In this document: piece by piece, positions 17,590 to 27,042 of the stretch
Layout of the letters: every line of letters starts with the position of its first letter
Numbering within the stretch: the first letter of the stretch is position 1
Source: Acidovorax soli
GTDB lineage: Bacteria; Pseudomonadota; Gammaproteobacteria; Burkholderiales; Burkholderiaceae_C
Assembly: GCF_014207955.1 (NCBI RefSeq)
Contig: NZ_JACHLK010000007.1
Span: 186,001 to 250,000, forward strand
Direction: 5' to 3'
Length of the DNA: 64,000 nt
Position numbers and translations under genes: made by a program
The notes under the pieces: generated by a model
Told to the model about the DNA's origin: nothing
Seen by the model: only the letters and a program-made list of their open reading frames with translations
Database searches by the model: none

Positions 17590-19713
17590 ATGCTTGCCGA
17601 CCCTTCTGCGCATGCAGGCCCCGCGCCCGGTGCCGTGCTGCGGGCTGGCATGAGCCTGTCGGCGCCCATTCCGGCAGCGCGCCTGCCGGCCAGCCGCCTG
17701 CCGTCGGGCAATGAGCTGGCCGCGCGGGCCGCGCGCTATGCAGCCCTGGAGTGGCTGTCACGCCCGGTCTGGGTGTTCGACATCGATGGCCGCTGCGTGC
17801 ACTGGGCCAACACCCCCGCGCTGGCCGTGTGGAATGCCGCCTCGCTGGCCGAGCTGTGCGGGCGCGACATGGGGCAGGACATGTCTGAATCGGTGGCGCG
17901 GCGCCTGGCCCAGTACCAGAACGACTTCGTGCTGCGCGCCGATGCCAGCTTCAACGAGCAGTGGACCATCTACCCCGGTGGCGTGGCGGTGTCCCTGAAC
18001 GTGCGCTTCAGCGGCCACCACCTGCCCGATGGCCGCATGAGCATGCTCTGCGAGGCCGAGCCCGTGGGCATGGTGCCGCCGGAGTCCCTGCGCTCGGTGG
18101 AGGCTTTGCTGCACACCGCGGTCATGATCACCCTGTACGACCAGGGCGGTGCGGCCCTGTACCGCAATCCAGCGGCGCGCGCCGCCGTGCTCAGCCCGGG
18201 CGAGCGGCTGCAGGACCGCATCGGCAGCACCGCGGCCTTCACTGCGCTGGCGCGCAGCCTGGAGCAGCACGGCGTGGGCACGCTCACGCTGGCTGTGCGC
18301 ACCCCCTTGGGTGACCGCTGGCACGAGCTGTCGGCGCGCCGCTGCAAGGATGCCGTCACGGGGCAGGAGGCGGTGCTGGTGAGCGAGGCCGACATCAGCG
18401 CCATCAAGCACACCGAGGAGCGCGCCAATTTCCAGTCGCTGCACGATGTGCTCACCGGCCTGCCCAACCGGGCCCACTTCGCGCAGCGCTTTGTGCGTGC
18501 CATGGAGGAGGCCCGGGCCCAGTCGCTGGAGGCAGCGTTGCTGCTCATCGACCTGGACCACTTCAAGGACGTGAACGATACGCTGGGCCATGCAGCGGGC
18601 GATGAGCTGCTGGTGGCCATGGCGCAGCGCCTGCGCCATGCGCGCCATGGCACCGAGGTGCTGGCCCGCTGGGGCGGCGACGAGTTCCTGGTGCTGCTCA
18701 CATCACCGCGCATCCGCGCGGACCTGGACGCGCTGCACGAGCGCATCTCGGTCGCGCTGGCTGCACCGCTGGCCGTGGCCGGCACGCAGCTGCGCGTGAC
18801 TTCCAGCATCGGGGTGGCGCTGTACCCGCAGGATGGCGAAACCATCGAGATCCTGCTGCGCAACGCCGACCTGGCGATGTATGCGGCCAAGGAGCGCGGG
18901 CGCAACACCCTGGCCTATTTCGACGGGCACATGGCCGAGACGGTGCGCAGCCGCACCGAGCTCGAAAAAGAGCTGCGCCAGGCGCTGGAGCGCGAGGAGT
19001 TCGAGGTGTACTTCCAGCCCCGCGTCGATGTGGCCACCAACCGCATCCGCGCCGTGGAGGCGCTGGTGCGCTGGAACCACCCGCGCCTGGGCCTGGTGTC
19101 GCCCGCGTATTTCATTCCGGCCTGCGAGACCATGGGCCTGATCGGCGCGCTCGGGCTCTGGGTGCTGGCGCAGGCTGCGCACCAGCAGGTGGCGTGGGCG
19201 GCCCAGGGGTGGGACCTGGTTGTGTCGGTCAATCTGTCGCCGCGCCAGTTTGCATCGTCCGACCTGCTGCACGACATCACCGAGGTGCTGCGCCAGACCG
19301 GCGTGAATCCCGCCCGCATGGAGCTGGAGATCACCGAATCCATCCTGCTGGGCGAAGACCAGCATGTGCTGAACGTGCTGCGCGAGCTGTCGGCGCTGGG
19401 CCTGACCATTGCGCTGGACGACTTCGGCACAGGCTATTCCAACCTGGCCTACCTGCAGCGCTTTCCGGTCCACACGCTCAAGATCGACAAGACCTTCATC
19501 CAGGACACGGATGCCAACCGCTCGCTGGCCGAATTGATCGTCTCGCTGTCCAACCTCATGAAACTCACCGCCGTGGCCGAAGGCGTGGAGACGCAGGAGC
19601 AGCTCGACTGGGTGGCACGCCGGGGCATTGCTCAGTACCAGGGCTATCTCTATGCGCGGCCCATGCCGGTGCGTGCCTTCACCAATTGGCTGCGCAACCA
19701 TCCAGTGGGCTGA
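17590..19713 (+). CDS. PAS-GGDEF-EAL protein, c-di-GMP synthase/phosphodiesterase
   Basis: A 707-residue probably cytoplasmic signalling protein. An N-terminal PAS-like sensor region (WVFDIDGRCVHWANTPAL) and a second PAS-like segment precede the GGDEF domain, whose motif GGDEF is intact near residues 362-366. The EAL domain follows with EAL at 490-492 and DDFGTGYSNLAYLQRFP. No RxxD inhibitory site is seen directly before GGDEF. Both catalytic motifs look complete, so either activity is possible. The start is uncertain: ATG 17590 gives the longest frame, and a Met at 17650 also precedes the first PAS region. Confidence 0.9.
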   Translation: MLADPSAHAGPAPGAVLRAGMSLSAPIPAARLPASRLPSGNELAARAARYAALEWLSRPVWVFDIDGRCVHWANTPALAVWNAASLAELCGRDMGQDMSESVARRLAQYQNDFVLRADASFNEQWTIYPGGVAVSLNVRFSGHHLPDGRMSMLCEAEPVGMVPPESLRSVEALLHTAVMITLYDQGGAALYRNPAARAAVLSPGERLQDRIGSTAAFTALARSLEQHGVGTLTLAVRTPLGDRWHELSARRCKDAVTGQEAVLVSEADISAIKHTEERANFQSLHDVLTGLPNRAHFAQRFVRAMEEARAQSLEAALLLIDLDHFKDVNDTLGHAAGDELLVAMAQRLRHARHGTEVLARWGGDEFLVLLTSPRIRADLDALHERISVALAAPLAVAGTQLRVTSSIGVALYPQDGETIEILLRNADLAMYAAKERGRNTLAYFDGHMAETVRSRTELEKELRQALEREEFEVYFQPRVDVATNRIRAVEALVRWNHPRLGLVSPAYFIPACETMGLIGALGLWVLAQAAHQQVAWAAQGWDLVVSVNLSPRQFASSDLLHDITEVLRQTGVNPARMELEITESILLGEDQHVLNVLRELSALGLTIALDDFGTGYSNLAYLQRFPVHTLKIDKTFIQDTDANRSLAELIVSLSNLMKLTAVAEGVETQEQLDWVARRGIAQYQGYLYARPMPVRAFTNWLRNHPVG

Positions 19714-19730
19714 TCAGCGGAGCCGAGACC

Positions 19731-20783
19731 TCAGCGCCCGGACGGCGGCCGGGCGCCGGTCAGGCCCAGAAAATGGTCCAGCATGTGGAAGTGGTCCTCG
19801 AAGAAGGCTTCTTCCATGCCTGCGAGTGCGCCGATTGGCGTCCACTGCACCAGCTGGGCATCGTCGTCGGCCTGCACTGCGGGGAACGGGGCATTGCCCA
19901 GGTCGAAGTAGTGTGCATGCGTGAGCGTGCGCCCGCGCTGGCTGCGGTCGGGGTGGTCGAACACGGCCACGGCCTGCAGCGCGGCGCGCATGGTGGCCTC
20001 GGGCTGGTCGCAGTGGGTTTCTTCCACCAGCTCGCGCAGGCAGGACTGCCACACCGTCTCGCGCTGCTCGATGAAGCCGCCGGGCACGGCCAGCTGGCCT
20101 TTGCCGGGGGCGTGGGCGCGGCGGATCAGCAGCACATGGTCCTGGCAGCGCAGTACGGCGTCCACCGTCACGAACACCGGTGGGTAGGGCGCGGCCGACC
20201 AGGCCTCGCGGTAGCGGCGCAGCATGCGCCATTCCTCCTGCAGCGCCGGGAAGTGCGGCGTCTGGGCAAAGGCTTCGAGAAAGGCCAGGGTGCTGGCCGG
20301 CATCTCGCCTTGCAGGTCTGAAAGGCCTGTGCGCACGGTGTCTGGCGTGGCGCCGAAATAGGCATCGCGGATGGCGGTGGCGTCGATGCGGCCCTGGCGT
20401 TCCATGTGGATCAGCTCCCAGCCGGGGAAGGCGCTCAGGTAGCTGCTGGTCGCGTCCTTGAAATGGCCCACCAGGCCGATGCGGCCGGCCTCGGGCGCAA
20501 TGCGGGCCACGCCTTCGCGGACGGCCTGCACCCACACAGCCTCGTTGTAGTAATCGCGCACGGGCAGCACCTGCACGCGGGTGCGGTCGGCCTCGGGCAG
20601 GGCCTCGCGCAGCATCTGCTCGCGTTCGGCGGCCGTGAAGGGGTTCTTGGGCGAGCGGGCCTGCCAGGCCGAGCCCATGACCACGATGACGTGGCGTGCG
20701 CTGTCCAGCGCGCGCTGCAAGAGGGCCATGTGGCCCTGGTGGACCGGTTCGAAGCGGCCGATATAGATGGCGGTGTCGTACAT
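19731..20783 (-). CDS. Bifunctional NMN adenylyltransferase/Nudix hydrolase (NadM-Nudix)
   Basis: A 350-residue two-domain enzyme. The N-terminal nucleotidyltransferase has GRFEPVHQGH (the HxGH-type ATP site) and a C-terminal-side ISSTxxR-like region that is altered. It forms NAD from NMN. The C-terminal Nudix domain has GGFIEQRETVWQSCLRELVEE matching the Nudix box and probably acts on ADP-ribose or NAD breakdown products. Last gene of the minus NAD operon, 14 bp after nadE. Convergent with the GGDEF-EAL gene with only 17 bp between. Confidence 0.93.
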   Translation of the reverse strand: MYDTAIYIGRFEPVHQGHMALLQRALDSARHVIVVMGSAWQARSPKNPFTAAEREQMLREALPEADRTRVQVLPVRDYYNEAVWVQAVREGVARIAPEAGRIGLVGHFKDATSSYLSAFPGWELIHMERQGRIDATAIRDAYFGATPDTVRTGLSDLQGEMPASTLAFLEAFAQTPHFPALQEEWRMLRRYREAWSAAPYPPVFVTVDAVLRCQDHVLLIRRAHAPGKGQLAVPGGFIEQRETVWQSCLRELVEETHCDQPEATMRAALQAVAVFDHPDRSQRGRTLTHAHYFDLGNAPFPAVQADDDAQLVQWTPIGALAGMEEAFFEDHFHMLDHFLGLTGARPPSGR

Positions 20784-20797
20784 GGGACTCTATTGGA

Positions 20798-22498
20798 TCA
20801 GACGTAGCGGGCAGCGATCGGCATCTGCCGGCCGCTGCCGAAAGCGCGGGCGCGCACGCGGACTATGGGTGGCGCCTGGCGGCGCTTGTACTCGTTGCGG
20901 GCGACCATCCTGCGCACGCGCTGTACCAGGGCTTTCCCCTCATCGCTTTGCTCCAGTTGCTGCGCAAAGCTCCACGACGCTGCGTACTCCGAGGGCCCCA
21001 GGCGATCGCCCTCGATCAGCTGCTTGAGGATTTCGTCGAGCACGGGGTAGGGGGGCAGGCTGTCCACGTCGCGCTGGTTCGGTGCCAGTTCGGCCGAGGG
21101 TTCCTTGTCGATGATGGCCTGGGGTATCAGCTCGCGCCCCGCGTGCTCGTTGACGTGGCGCGACAGGGCGAAGACCTCTGTCTTGTAGAGATCGCCGATC
21201 AGCCCCAGGCCGCCGTTGGTGTCGCCATACAGGGTGCAGTAGCCCACCGAGATCTCCGACTTGTTGCCCGTGGTGAGCAGCAGGTGGCCGAAGGCGTTGG
21301 AATACTCCATGAGGATGGTGCCGCGGATGCGCGCCTGCAGGTTTTCGAGCGGCAGGCCCTGCAGCGCCTGGCCGAAGCTCGCCTCGAACTGCTGGGCGTA
21401 GCCCGCCACCAACTCGGCGATGGGGTGGGTGTGCAGGCGCACGCCCAGGTTGCGGCACAGGGCCACCGAATCGTCCACCGAGCCGCTCGACGAGAAGCGC
21501 GAGGGCATGGTCACGCCCACCACGTTCTCGGGGCCCAGCGCCTGAGCGGCCAGGGCCAGGGTGAGGGCGCTGTCGATGCCGCCCGAGCTGCCCACCACCA
21601 CCTGCTTGAAGCCGCAGCGCCGCGCATAGTCCGACAGGCCCAGCACGATCTGCTGGCGGTAGAACTCCATGGTGGGCAGGCCTTCGGCGGGCACGGGCTG
21701 CGGTGCCTGGCCTTCGGCCGTGAGGAAGCGGCCATTGTCGAACTGCAGGGTGCGCACGTCCTCGACGAAACGCTGGGCCTCGAAAGTCACGCCGGCCTCG
21801 GGTTCCACCGCGAAGGAGGCGCCGTCGTAGACCACCTGGTCGTGCCCGCCGATCTGGTTCACGTAGAGGATGGGCAGGCCGTTGCGGCGCGCGGCGTCGC
21901 CAAAGATCTGGTGGCGCTGCTCGCGCTTGGCGATGTGGCTGGGGCTGGCATTGATGCTCACCACCAGGTCGGGCGCGGCATCGCGCATGCGGTCGAAGGG
22001 GTTGGTCGCATAGTCGGCGCCGCTGTCGTTCCAGCCGTCCTCGCAGATCAAGAGGCCCACCTGGGCGTTGCCGATGCGCAGCACCTTGGCCACGTCGGGC
22101 CCGGGCTCGAAGTGGCGCCGCTCGTCGAAGATGTTGTAGGTGGGCAAGAGCTGCTTGGCATAGCGCAGCCGCACCTCGCTGCCGCGCAGCACCAGCAGGC
22201 TGTTGTGCAGGCGCTTGCCGGGGCCCTGGGCCGGCGTGGGTGCACCCACCACCCAGTGCAGGTGCGGCAGCTCGGCCGAGGCCTGCTGCAGCGCGGCCAG
22301 GCCATCGGCCACGCGCTGCTGGAAGGCGCTTTCGTCGAGCATGTCGCCCGGGTAGTAACCGCACAGTGCGAGTTCGCTGAAGACCACGAGGTCGGCCTGT
22401 TCGCTGGCAGCCTGCCGGGCGGCGGCCACCATGCGTGCGACATTGCCTTCGATGTCGCCGACGGTGAGGTTGAGTTGGGCGATGGTGATGCGGAGCAT
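20798..22498 (-). CDS. nadE: Glutamine-dependent NAD+ synthetase
   Basis: A 566-residue enzyme that amidates nicotinate adenine dinucleotide to NAD. The N-terminal nitrilase-like glutaminase domain (about 1-250) supplies ammonia, with LLICEDGW carrying the catalytic Cys. The C-terminal synthetase has the ATP loop VVGSSGGIDSALTLALA and TTGNKSEISVGYCTLYGD. Flanked by pncB and nadM-Nudix in the same direction, so all salvage steps from nicotinate to NAD are clustered. Confidence 0.96.
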   Translation of the reverse strand: MLRITIAQLNLTVGDIEGNVARMVAAARQAASEQADLVVFSELALCGYYPGDMLDESAFQQRVADGLAALQQASAELPHLHWVVGAPTPAQGPGKRLHNSLLVLRGSEVRLRYAKQLLPTYNIFDERRHFEPGPDVAKVLRIGNAQVGLLICEDGWNDSGADYATNPFDRMRDAAPDLVVSINASPSHIAKREQRHQIFGDAARRNGLPILYVNQIGGHDQVVYDGASFAVEPEAGVTFEAQRFVEDVRTLQFDNGRFLTAEGQAPQPVPAEGLPTMEFYRQQIVLGLSDYARRCGFKQVVVGSSGGIDSALTLALAAQALGPENVVGVTMPSRFSSSGSVDDSVALCRNLGVRLHTHPIAELVAGYAQQFEASFGQALQGLPLENLQARIRGTILMEYSNAFGHLLLTTGNKSEISVGYCTLYGDTNGGLGLIGDLYKTEVFALSRHVNEHAGRELIPQAIIDKEPSAELAPNQRDVDSLPPYPVLDEILKQLIEGDRLGPSEYAASWSFAQQLEQSDEGKALVQRVRRMVARNEYKRRQAPPIVRVRARAFGSGRQMPIAARYV

Positions 22499-22511
22499 GG
22501 GGTTTCCGAAG

Positions 22512-23702
22512 TCAGGTCTTTACATTGAATACCTGGCGCAGGTAGGCCAGGAATGTTTCATCGTCGCACAGCGTCTTGCCCGGTGTGTCCGACAGCTTGG
22601 CCACGGGCTGGCCGTTGGCGCGCGTGAGCTTCATCACGATGTTCAGCGGCGTCTGGCCCATGTCATTGGTCAGGTGGGTGCCGATGCCGAAGCCCAGCTG
22701 CGTGCGGTCGCCGAAGTGCTGGTACAGCGCCAGGGCGCGGGGCAGGGTGAGCCCGTCGGAGAACACCAGGCGCTTGGTGTGCGCATCGATGCGCAGGCGC
22801 GCATAGTGGGCCAGGGCCTTCTCGCCCCAGACCACCGGGTCGCCCGAGTCGTGGCGCAGGCCGTCGAACAGCTTGGCGAAATACAGGTCGAAGTCGGCCA
22901 GGAAGGCGTCCATGCCCACGGTGTCGGTCAGGGCGATCCCCAGGTCGCCACGGTATTCCTGCACCCAGTCCTCCAGCGCCGTGTTCTGGAAGTCACGCAG
23001 CCGCACGCCCAGCGCCTGGTAGGTCTGCAGGTACTCGTGTGCCATGGTGCCGATGGGCACCAGGCCCAGGTCGCGTGCCAGCAGCACGTTGGAGGTACCC
23101 TTGAACCACTGGGGAGTTTCCTGGGCGAAGGCCTGCACCACCTCGCGTTGCCAGGCGCCGCTGTAGCGCCGGCGCAGGCCGAAGTCGAACAGCTCGAAAG
23201 GGTGGCGGTGCGTGGCCTGCTGCGCCAGGTCCTTCAGGGTCTCGATCTTCACGGCCAGGCGTCTGCGCCCTTCGGCGAGTGCTGCGGCAGGGTCGAAGCG
23301 GCGAAAGTACAGTTCGTTGACGATGGCCAGCACGAAGATCTCGAAGCCCATCACATGCACCTGGGGGCCGCGTGCCACGATGTGCAGCTGGCCGTTGTCG
23401 GCCGAAGCCTCGATGAAGCTGCGCTGGAACTGGAAGATGCGCAAGAAGTCGATGAAGTCGCTCTTGATGTAGCGCAGGGCACGCACGTAGGCCAGTTCAT
23501 CGGGCGTGAAGCGCAGCGTGCACAGGTGGTCGAGTTCGGCATTCACCTCGTCCAGCAGGTCGGCAAGGGGAAAGGCGCTCTGGTTGCGGCAGACAAAACG
23601 GTACTCGCTTTGCGTCTGCGGGTGGCCGTGCAGCAGGGCCTGCCACATGGTGAACTTGTAGAGGTCGGTATCGAGCAGGCTGTGGATGACGTGGTCGGAC
23701 AT
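22512..23702 (-). CDS. pncB: Nicotinate phosphoribosyltransferase
   Basis: A 396-residue enzyme making nicotinate mononucleotide from nicotinate and PRPP with ATP. Family features: [17 protein letters not shown] at the N-terminus, [24 protein letters not shown], and [22 protein letters not shown] with the active-site His. Located 9 bp after the amidase gene and 13 bp before nadE; clearly co-transcribed. Confidence 0.96.
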   Translation of the reverse strand: MSDHVIHSLLDTDLYKFTMWQALLHGHPQTQSEYRFVCRNQSAFPLADLLDEVNAELDHLCTLRFTPDELAYVRALRYIKSDFIDFLRIFQFQRSFIEASADNGQLHIVARGPQVHVMGFEIFVLAIVNELYFRRFDPAAALAEGRRRLAVKIETLKDLAQQATHRHPFELFDFGLRRRYSGAWQREVVQAFAQETPQWFKGTSNVLLARDLGLVPIGTMAHEYLQTYQALGVRLRDFQNTALEDWVQEYRGDLGIALTDTVGMDAFLADFDLYFAKLFDGLRHDSGDPVVWGEKALAHYARLRIDAHTKRLVFSDGLTLPRALALYQHFGDRTQLGFGIGTHLTNDMGQTPLNIVMKLTRANGQPVAKLSDTPGKTLCDDETFLAYLRQVFNVKT

Positions 23703-23711
23703 GGAAACTCC

Positions 23712-24566
23712 TCAGAAATCGTCGGTGCTGCGGGCCAGTTGCACGCCCTGGGTGCGCATGGCATCGAGAAACGCGGTGTGCTGGGCCTCGAAGCCACCCA
23801 CGGGGCTCATGCAGTCGGTCAGCAGGGTGATGCGCGCGGGCGTCCAGCCCGGTTGCAGCCGGGGCAGGTGCTGCACGATGTGCTCGGTGGTGGCGCGCAC
23901 ACAGTGGCTGCTGGCCTCGCCCGCGATGAACAGCCGCTCGGCCGTGCCCAGTGCTGCCAGGAGGCGGGTGTTGAGGGCCGTGTCGGGGTCTTGCGCGTCG
24001 GGCACCTCGGCTTCGATGGCGCTGTAGTGCTCGGTGAAGGGGTTGGTGCCCTTGAAGACATTGCGCACCGCACGTTGGCGCTGCAGCTGCCAGGCGCCAC
24101 AGGCGGCCAAAACCTCGGCGTGCACGCCATGGCCCCAACTGCCGATCTCGCAGTGCACGGGCCACACCATCAGGGTGTAGCGCCCCTGCTGCTCCAGCGC
24201 ATCGAGGTAGCGCAGCGTGCGCTCAAGCAGTTCGGCGTCGCGTGGCAGGAAGGCCCCAGCGCGCACCTGGGCTGCCGTGATGGGCGTGAAGGCCGCCACG
24301 GCCTGGCCGTCGGCCTGCTGCCAGTAGCCGGGGTGGGCGACGTCAAAGACCTGGTGCGAGTCCAGCGTGACGGTGATGGCATCGAGCCGGCTGCCGTGGG
24401 CGCGGATGAACGCGGCCGTGCGCTGCATGTCGGCATGGGCCCCTGCGACGGGGAGCGAGGGGGCGATGCGCATGCCCGTGGCCGGCTCGGTGGCTTGCCA
24501 TGAGGCGGGCAGATCGCAGAAATCGTTTTGCGGGTCGATCACCAGAAGCTGGGTGCGGTATGCCAT
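23712..24566 (-). CDS. Isochorismatase-family cysteine hydrolase, possible nicotinamidase
   Basis: A 284-residue member of the isochorismatase/nicotinamidase superfamily. The catalytic Asp is in LLVIDPQNDF (Asp11), metal/His features appear as TLDSHQVFDVAHPGYW and VWPVHCEIGSWG, and the nucleophile is Cys222 in GEASSHCVRAT. It heads the pncB-nadE-nadM operon, which suggests nicotinamide to nicotinate conversion. However, it is longer than typical PncA (about 200-215) and carries an extra segment, so the substrate may differ. It begins the minus operon opposite the DUF3365 cyclase. Confidence 0.85.
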   Translation of the reverse strand: MAYRTQLLVIDPQNDFCDLPASWQATEPATGMRIAPSLPVAGAHADMQRTAAFIRAHGSRLDAITVTLDSHQVFDVAHPGYWQQADGQAVAAFTPITAAQVRAGAFLPRDAELLERTLRYLDALEQQGRYTLMVWPVHCEIGSWGHGVHAEVLAACGAWQLQRQRAVRNVFKGTNPFTEHYSAIEAEVPDAQDPDTALNTRLLAALGTAERLFIAGEASSHCVRATTEHIVQHLPRLQPGWTPARITLLTDCMSPVGGFEAQHTAFLDAMRTQGVQLARSTDDF

Positions 24567-24876
24567 GGTTTTTCTCCTGTCAGTGGCCGCAGTGTAAAAC
24601 AGTTAATTCAATTGTGCAACTAACACAAGGGCTGATGCGCGAAATGTCTCCGGGAGTCTGGCGGCGCAAGGGGGCGTGTGTGAGCACGGTGGTCGAAATT
24701 CATTGGACCGGCCTGTAGAAATCTGGCACAAACGAAAACTTTGTGTCCCATTGCAAGGGATTGCGGGTCTGGTGTCGGGCACGCGATCACGGCTGGGGTG
24801 CATGGCGGGCTGCGCAATGCCTGCTTGCCATCCGTCATACATGCTGGCTACAGTCGGCCACAAGGGGTTCTTTTCC
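24567..24876. other. Divergent region between NAD salvage operon and DUF3365 cyclase
   Basis: 310 bases without a gene. Bases 24590-24630 are AT-rich with an imperfect inverted repeat (GTTAATT near 24600 and AACTAAC near 24625) that may be an operator for the NAD operon. The rest is ordinary GC-rich spacer ending in the AAGGGG ribosome site of the cyclase. No NAD-type regulator gene is adjacent. Confidence 0.45.
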
Positions 24877-26118
24877 ATGTCATTGCGGCTCAAATTCAAT
24901 CTGGTGCTGGCCTGCGTGCTGCTGGTGGCGGCGGCAGGCACGGGCCTGTATGTGCACCGCTTTTTGCAGAAGACCGCCATCGAGGAGGTGCAGCACAACT
25001 CGCAGCTCATGATGCATGCGGCCATGGCCATCCGTGACTACACGACCGAGTTGGTCAAACCGCACCTCGATGTGACGCTGGCCGAGCAGTTCCTGCCGCA
25101 GACGGTACCGGCCTTTGCCGCCACCGAAACGCTGCGCCGGCTGCAGAGCCGCTTTCCAGGCTACGAGTACAAGGAGGCGGTGCTCAACCCCACCAACCTG
25201 CGCGACCGTGCCAACGAGTGGGAAGAGCGCATCATCAAGGACTTCCGCGATGGCCGGGCCGACCTCAAGAAGGAAGTGACGGGAGAGGTGGGCGAGGGCA
25301 TGCACCGCACGCTGTATGTGGCGCGCCCTATCACCATCAAGCAGCCGCAATGCCTGGCTTGCCACAGCACCCCTGCTGCTGCGCCACCCACCATGCTCAA
25401 GATCTACGGCGACAAGAACGGTTTTGGCTGGCAGATGAACGAAACCATCGGCATCCAGGTGGTGCGGGTGCCCATGTTCTACCCGCTGGAGAAAGCGCGC
25501 ACGACCTTCAACACGGTGATGACGGCACTGGCCGGCAGCTTCCTGCTGCTGTTCGCGGTGCTGAACCTGTCGCTGTCTTCGCTGGTCATCGAGCCCATGG
25601 CGCGCCTGAACCGCAAGCTCGAAGACCTGGCCACCAAGGACTTCCTGACCGACCTGGTCAACCGCCGCAAGTTCTTCGAGCGGCTGGAAGCCGAGATGGC
25701 CGATACACGCATCAAGAAGAGCAGCCTGTCGGTCGTGATGTTCGACATCGACTTCTTCAAGCGCATCAACGACACCTTCGGGCACGACTCGGGCGACGTG
25801 GTGCTCAAGGCCACGGCCCTGCGGGTGCGCGAGCTGCTGCGCTCTTCCGACTGCGCAGCGCGTTTCGGGGGCGAGGAGTTCATCCTGCTGCTCAAGGAAA
25901 CGCCGGTGGATGCCGCCATGGCCATGGCCGAAGCCGTGCGTGCGCGCATTGCCGGCGTGCCTTTTGATTCGGTGGGCCATGTGAGTGCCAGCTTCGGTGT
26001 GGCCACCTGGAACCAGGTGGAGGATGCGCACGCGCTGATCAAGCGTGCCGACACGGCCCTGTACGTGGCCAAGTCCAGCGGCCGCAACTGCGTGGTGCAG
26101 GCCAAGGACGCACTCTGA
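24877..26118 (+). CDS. Diguanylate cyclase with DUF3365 heme-type sensor
   Basis: A 413-residue membrane protein. TM1 is near residues 9-27, then a DUF3365/Tll0287-like periplasmic domain with one c-type heme motif CLACH (Cys159-His163), TM2 near 210-230, and a GGDEF domain with GGEEF at 331-335 and ITRADTALYxAK-like end. It should make c-di-GMP in response to redox, oxygen, NO or another heme ligand. An I-site is not obvious. I chose ATG 24877 because AAGGGG lies at good distance; the longer in-frame starts (24676, 24841) would bury the TM. Heme attachment would need cytochrome c maturation, and ResB/CcsB are in this window. Confidence 0.92.
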   Translation: MSLRLKFNLVLACVLLVAAAGTGLYVHRFLQKTAIEEVQHNSQLMMHAAMAIRDYTTELVKPHLDVTLAEQFLPQTVPAFAATETLRRLQSRFPGYEYKEAVLNPTNLRDRANEWEERIIKDFRDGRADLKKEVTGEVGEGMHRTLYVARPITIKQPQCLACHSTPAAAPPTMLKIYGDKNGFGWQMNETIGIQVVRVPMFYPLEKARTTFNTVMTALAGSFLLLFAVLNLSLSSLVIEPMARLNRKLEDLATKDFLTDLVNRRKFFERLEAEMADTRIKKSSLSVVMFDIDFFKRINDTFGHDSGDVVLKATALRVRELLRSSDCAARFGGEEFILLLKETPVDAAMAMAEAVRARIAGVPFDSVGHVSASFGVATWNQVEDAHALIKRADTALYVAKSSGRNCVVQAKDAL

Positions 26119-26121
26119 TCC

Positions 26122-26580
26122 TCAAGCCGGGGCGGCTGTTTTGGCCTCTTCGAAGTCGGCCCGGTAGTCCCGCGCCAGCGCGGTCTTCTGCTTTTCCGTC
26201 AGCAGCTTGCCGGCCATCTGGAAGAAGCGGTGTTCTTCTTCCTGAAGATGGTGCTCCACCTTGTCCGCCAGCTTCTTGGCCAGCGGCAGCCAAGCCGGGG
26301 TCGCCGGGTCGGCTTCTTCCAGTGATTCCACCAGTTCGTCGATCTGGTGGTGCTCGGAGAGGGCGTGGCGCGACAGGTCCATGCCAGCATCAAGCTGCAT
26401 CAACGGCGCATAGAAGTGGCGGTCTTCGGCGAGCTCATGGGCGGCCAGCTCGGCCTTGAGCTGTGCAAACAGCTCCTGCCGCTCGGGAGTATCCCCGCTG
26501 GTCTTGACCAGTTGGCGGTACAGGTCGCGCTGGCGCTCGTGGCTTTCGCGCAGGGCTTCAAAGATGTTCTGTTGGCTCAT
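26122..26580 (-). CDS. Hemerythrin domain-containing protein
   Basis: A 152-residue all-helical protein of the hemerythrin-like HHE type. His/Glu ligands are distributed as expected: HERQRDLY, AHELAEDRHFY, LSEHHQIDELV and KVEHHLQEEEHRFF. It should bind a diiron centre and sense or store oxygen, NO or iron. Cytoplasmic, no signal peptide. Convergent with the cyclase gene (3 bp apart). The DUF1328 gene precedes it in the same direction, which may mean a shared stress response. Confidence 0.92.
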   Translation of the reverse strand: MSQQNIFEALRESHERQRDLYRQLVKTSGDTPERQELFAQLKAELAAHELAEDRHFYAPLMQLDAGMDLSRHALSEHHQIDELVESLEEADPATPAWLPLAKKLADKVEHHLQEEEHRFFQMAGKLLTEKQKTALARDYRADFEEAKTAAPA

Positions 26581-26651
26581 CGCGGTATTCCTTGGATCCT
26601 TGGCATGGGGGGGCCGCCGCCGCAGCAGTTGGTGCGGCGGCTGTGTGTTCC

Positions 26652-26837
26652 CTACTTGAGGGCCTTGCGGGCGGCGCCTACGCCGATGGCAGCCAGCGCC
26701 ACGAACAGGACGGCCAGCACGAGGAACAGCACGAACAGGACCTTGGCGATGCCGGCAGCCCCGGCGGCCACACCGGTGAAGCCCAAGGCTCCGGCGACCA
26801 GCGAGATCAGGGCAAAGAGGATGGCGTACTTGAGCAT
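26652..26837 (-). CDS. DUF1328 small membrane protein (YtjA-like)
   Basis: A 61-residue protein with two hydrophobic segments (about 4-24 and 30-50) and the family start [22 protein letters not shown] in pattern. DUF1328 members are small inner-membrane proteins of unknown function, often stress-induced; no enzymatic residues are seen. It sits 71 bp upstream of the hemerythrin gene on the same strand. Confidence 0.9.
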   Translation of the reverse strand: MLKYAILFALISLVAGALGFTGVAAGAAGIAKVLFVLFLVLAVLFVALAAIGVGAARKALK

Positions 26838-26989
26838 GGTGGTTCCTTGCAGTGGTTGCAGCAGTGGCTGCGAGAGGGGTGACTGAAAGATACCGGTGTG
26901 CCCAGAGTGGAGCCGTCGGTTGGCGCGGGGTTTGGATGTAGGAAGGCGCCGATCCTGCTGCCGAGAAAGGAAATGGCCCTGCAGAAATG

Positions 26990-27020
26990 AAAAAAGCCGC
27001 AGCGCGGGAGCGCTGCGGCT
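26990..27020 (-). terminator. Intrinsic terminator of metK (minus strand)
   Basis: Perfect stem AGCCGCAGCG/CGCTGCGGCT with a 6-base loop, followed on the minus strand by a run of T. It lies about 150 bases past the metK stop, beyond the repeated tail. Confidence 0.85.
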
Positions 27021-27042
27021 TCTGACGAATGGGTTGTGCTGC

